Shown here: in pieces, positions 61,801 through 64,000 of the stretch | Layout: every line of letters starts with the position of its first letter | How positions within the stretch are numbered: position 1 is the first letter of the stretch | NCBI GenBank assembly: GCA_022113835.1 | Contig: JAILWY010000010.1 | Span: 11,600,501-11,664,500 of the forward strand | DNA length: 64,000 nt | Source of the DNA: Atopsyche davidsoni | Lineage: Eukaryota > Arthropoda > Insecta > Trichoptera > Hydrobiosidae | Direction: 5' to 3' | Translations under genes and position numbers: made by a program | Notes under the pieces: generated by a model | Told to the model about the DNA's origin: nothing | Database searches by the model: none | The model's input: the letters and a program-made list of their open reading frames with translations, nothing else

Positions 61801-64000
61801 AGTATACATATATGTATATGATGTCACAAACTTCGTATGTAAAAAATAAATAGATTGTACAAATTTGTTTCAGCAACATATCTCAAAATACCATTAAACT
61901 TAAAGGCAAAACAGATTTTTTTTTAAACAACATATTAGCTAAAGACTAATGTCATGTTAAGGAGTTTCTCGGGGTCCTTAGTATTTGTAATCCAGCCCAC
62001 GGAGCCATGGTTTTACAAGGATCAAGTCATGTATTTTTGTTTTGGGCGATGTTCATTTCTTACTCAGAATTATTTGAAGGTTAATGATCATCTTCCGAGT
62101 CACTTACTGGGTGAAATATTAGTACTTAATTACACGAAGGTTTTCGTCTTGTTTTAATTTTGTTTTCTATTTTATTACCTGGTCATAATTTACGAAACTC
62201 AATACCATTCAATTATTATCTAAATAAGCATTTTAACTCACTTTGATGCTCATCAAAAAATCCCCTTTTTATTTTAATTATAACAAAATTTAAAAGTCTT
62301 AGAATACCAACAATAAATAAAATATTGTATTTTAATTTATGTCCGATGAAAGGTTTTTATATGATTGTATTTAAAAGCGGATGTTCCAAATTAAAACGTC
62401 TTCTATATATATATATATTATATTAATAAATATATTTTATCTTTTGTACGCATAAAGGACTAATATATTTTACTGTATTTAATCTCTGTGTTTATCCTGT
62501 TACATATTGAATTATCTGACGTATGTGTTATTCAGATTCTTTGTATTATGTCTAACAATTCATTATTTTAATTCATGATTTTATTCGATTTATTCAACTG
62601 AATTATTTTCTAAACTTAAAACATTTAATTTAGAGTGATAATACACGAAACGTTATTTCATTACTCTGTTGGCAATTCCACTACTCCACACTCATCCAAA
62701 ATGAAAAAAATTAGAGCAAAATAAAATAAAAGTCTAGGCAATCCCGTCTTCTAAAGCTTCTCGTATAGGTCATGCAAAGCACTGCAGGATCCCTCCGATA
62801 GCTCTTGATACAAAGAGCGGACACAATGTTCACGGGCTGCTTGCAATTAAGTTATTCCGTGTTTCGAATTGGCATGGACTGATAGCTCATACATATATAC
62901 GCTATTTTAATATGCTTATCGATAAATTAGAGGAGAATTATTTTAGTAAAATCTTTCAGTAGGTTCTCTTACGATAAAGTAAATAAATCTCTTACAATAA
63001 AGTAAAATTTTCTCTTAAGAATAAACTTTTAGACAGAAGTGATCAAATAATAATTTTTATTAAGTCGGAACTACAAATCCTGATTTCGATTCGAAACATC
63101 ACTGAGTTAAGTGGGTCGCAGTGGTTTCGGTCGAGGATAAGTTTGTGATTTACCCGACCAGTTATCAAACGCACGTTTATTCAGGATTCGAATATTAATT
63201 TTGTTTCAAGACCCGTACACACGAGGCGGCGCTTCTCATTAGAAGATTTCATATTTCAGAAGGGCACTTGCCAAAGTAACCCTCCCTCTTGTAATTGATT
63301 ATGAGCCTTGTTTTTAGAAGCTTAACCGAGTAACGATTTCCAATAAAACGTACCCTTTCTCTTTGTGTATATTTTATTACTAAAGCAACTTCATTGAAAA
63401 TGGTAATTTATGTAGGTACGTACATATACTTCAATAGAAAATACCATATCACCAACACATAGTTTTTAAACGGAGTAATTTGCATATTTCTGATTAAAAT
63501 ACTCATCAGTGTCGTGAGCTTCGTGAATATGCGTAATTGAGATATAAGAGTGCGGTATATCCAGTTCGAGTTCTGCCAGTGCCAGTATCACTCGGTGCAC
63601 TGATTTGAAGTAATCAACTCAATCCCAGCCGAGTCTGCGGCTGAAGGGTGACTGACAGGGAAATACAACTCGCATAGAAAAGTAAAACTCCCGCCCATTC
63701 TGCCGCCCAGGCTGTCGGGAGCTTTCGAAATGAAAAACAATCATGCTGATTGTTTTTCGTCGAAATAATTTTATAAAAACTTTTAATCCAAAAGCATATC
63801 TTCCAAAGTAAAAAAAAATATTAATAAAACACGTAAAAATAAATGAGAGGGCAAAAACAGATTTAACAAAATAATTGCAAAAAGTATTATTCCGAGTACA
63901 CTGGATAATTTGACAACCTGCGTCACGTTTTAAGTATAATATTAAAAAAATATATCTTTAATTAAAATAGTAATTTAATTAAAGTACACGCTTTATCTAC
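55802..64000. other. AT-rich region with GC-rich islands, no supportable gene
   Basis: It may hold distant 5' exons of the large minus-strand gene, but none is recognisable. GC-richer islands are at about 56225-56300, 56985-57075, 57195-57270, 57340-57420, 57660-57900 and 60500-60660. A conserved-looking patch at 59070-59180 is also GC-richer than its surroundings. The open frames here are short and lack neighbouring splice-compatible partners. Confidence 0.4.
57826..57894. repeat. 9-bp GC-rich minisatellite, unit CCACCCC(C/T)G
   Basis: More than seven tandem copies alternating CCACCCCCG and CCACCCCTG. It explains the Arg-His-Pro frame on the plus strand and the Val-Ala-Gly frame on the minus strand. 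It is embedded in a GC-rich island (57660-57900). Confidence 0.93.

Noticed and set aside
63540..63660. Possible promoter or first exon near the right edge (TATAAG-like and TCACTC initiator-like sequence)
   Set aside because: Motifs too short and no downstream coding exon in the window; cannot be supported.
1..64000. CRISPR array, tRNA, rRNA or known miRNA gene
   Set aside because: No direct-repeat and spacer pattern, cloverleaf or recognisable conserved small-RNA sequence was found on either strand.

Overview
The window looks like insect nuclear DNA, most likely from a butterfly or moth. It is strongly AT-rich, with short GC-rich coding exons separated by kilobase introns, GT-AG splice signals and many TA/TG microsatellites. 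It contains an apterous-family LIM-homeodomain gene. The order Lepidoptera is an inference from overall composition; no sequence here proves it.

Layout. (1) 1-7,331: AT-rich sequence without a supportable gene, with microsatellites, a 7-bp minisatellite and a few GC-rich islands. (2) 7,332-12,440, minus strand: a possible small three-exon gene, unrecognised, put together from phase-compatible exons. (3) 12,441-20,709: non-coding sequence upstream of, or in the 5' introns of, apterous, with several possible 5' exons. (4) 20,718-31,114, plus strand: an apterous/LHX2/9-type transcription factor in five exons. All splice phases agree and give 348 residues from the first ATG in the LIM1 exon. (5) 31,115-37,480: its 3' UTR and downstream AT-rich sequence with GC-rich islands. 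(6) 37,480-38,100: remains of an LTR-retrotransposon reverse transcriptase. (7) 38,650-44,820: AT-rich sequence that probably includes the 3' UTR of the next gene. (8) 44,821-51,933, minus strand: nine phase-compatible exons of a low-complexity, proline/serine/histidine-rich protein (647 visible residues, 5' end not found). It is unrecognised but carries a PP1-docking-like RVxF motif. (9) 54,716-55,801, minus strand: a broken Tigger/pogo-type DDE transposase. (10) 55,802-64,000: no supportable gene, with GC-rich islands and a 9-bp minisatellite.

The apterous gene and the large minus-strand gene converge tail to tail with about 13.7 kb between their stop codons. That gap holds the retroelement relic. 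No operon, RNA gene or CRISPR array was seen. No complete new system stands out. The points most worth checking are the cryptic minus-strand gene at 7.3-12.4 kb, the unsettled apterous 5' end, the long foldback repeat inside the homeodomain-splitting intron, and the unidentified large minus-strand gene.
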